Positions 5,738 to 5,869 of a stretch of DNA of 5,869 bases are shown one piece after another. Both the position numbers and the translations under genes were made by a program. Origin of the DNA: JAXHUM01 sp034189325. GTDB taxonomy: Bacteria > Desulfobacterota > DSM-4660 > Desulfatiglandales > Desulfatiglandaceae. Numbering within the stretch: position 1 is the first letter of the stretch; each line of letters begins with the position of its first letter. The notes below the pieces were generated by a model, which had not been told where the DNA came from, did no database searches, and saw nothing but the letters and a program-made list of their open reading frames with translations. The stretch lies in the NCBI GenBank assembly GCA_034189325.1, contig JAXHUM010000117.1, positions 1 to 5,869 on the forward strand, written 5' to 3'.

Positions 5738-5796
5738 TCATGCAAGGTCGAAATGAAGCGACCCTTTCTAGTGGTAATGCCTCCGGTCTTGCATGA
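5738..5796. repeat. 9-bp inverted repeat beside the IS91-like end
   Basis: TCATGCAAG (5738-5746) and CTTGCATGA (5788-5796) are perfect inverted copies 41 bp apart. They begin 3 bp after the end of the shared repeat and straddle the candidate start codon at 5753. They could be an operator or chance. Confidence 0.3.
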
Positions 5797-5869
5797 TGAA
5801 ACTAGACTAGAATTTGAACGTGAATTCCTAAACGAACATATCCCCACACATCCCAGCATGGATAGGATT
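5753..5869 (+). CDS. Start of an unidentified protein (cut by window end)
   Basis: ATG at 5753 opens 39 codons that run off the window: MKRPFLVVMPPVLHDETRLE, then a charged FEREFLNEHIP segment and HPSMDRI. I do not recognise the family. The residue mix (hydrophobic FLVVMPPV strand, then a likely helix) looks like real protein. A weak AAGG lies at 5744-5747. The same frame is also open leftward, without a stop, to 5663 inside the IS91-like repeat, so this could instead be a gene whose 5' end was removed by the element. The antisense frame is also open here but serine-rich and less protein-like. Confidence 0.4.
   Translation, partial: MKRPFLVVMPPVLHDETRLEFEREFLNEHIPTHPSMDRI

Noticed and set aside
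1..5869. CRISPR array, tRNA or rRNA genes
   Set aside because: No regularly spaced short repeats, cloverleaf-like sequence or conserved rRNA segments were seen on reading both strands.

Overview
The window looks like a mobile-element-disturbed accessory region of a bacterial chromosome. An anaerobic Desulfobacterota-type organism (sulfate reducer or syntroph) is my best guess. It rests on the gene types (split B12 acyl-CoA mutase, thiolase paired with a DUF35 protein, IS91-like transposon ends) and the overall protein flavour, not on any marker gene, so the taxonomy is low confidence.

Layout, left to right. Positions 1-179 (+) hold the C-terminus of an IS91-family (Y2, rolling-circle) transposase, followed by its non-coding 3' end to about 415. 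Positions 450-5488 carry a minus-strand gene cluster, transcribed right to left: a 5'-truncated enoyl-CoA hydratase (4997-5488), the large subunit of a methylmalonyl-CoA-mutase-type enzyme (3234-4886), a fused HMG-CoA-synthase-like/DUF35 zinc-ribbon OB-fold protein (1630-3069), and an SCP2-type thiolase (450-1637). The last two overlap by 8 bases. A 103-bp MITE-like element with terminal inverted repeats and a 6-bp apparent target duplication sits between the mutase and the HMGCS-like gene. At 5491-5735 a second, directly repeated copy of the same IS91-like 3' end begins within about 3 bases of where the hydratase homology stops. It lacks 55 bp present in the first copy. To its right a plus-strand reading frame of unknown function runs off the window.

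How the genes may work together. The thiolase keeps its nucleophilic cysteine and GHP histidine, while the HMGCS-like domain has lost all three residues of the HMG-CoA synthase triad. This suggests a thiolase (or retro-aldolase) complex in which the HMGCS-like/DUF35 protein is a structural or acyl-CoA-handling partner. The precedents are the archaeal thiolase-DUF35-HMGCS complex and the BbsAB benzoylsuccinyl-CoA thiolase. The mutase keeps the Tyr and Arg associated with carboxylated (methylmalonyl-type) substrates. Mutase, hydratase and thiolase together suggest degradation of a branched or dicarboxylic acyl-CoA. The exact substrate cannot be read from the sequence.

The main points for a second look are the IS91-end bracketing of a catabolic cluster, the triad-less HMGCS/DUF35 fusion translationally coupled to a thiolase, the altered SLHTNS-equivalent motif in the mutase, and the intergenic MITE.
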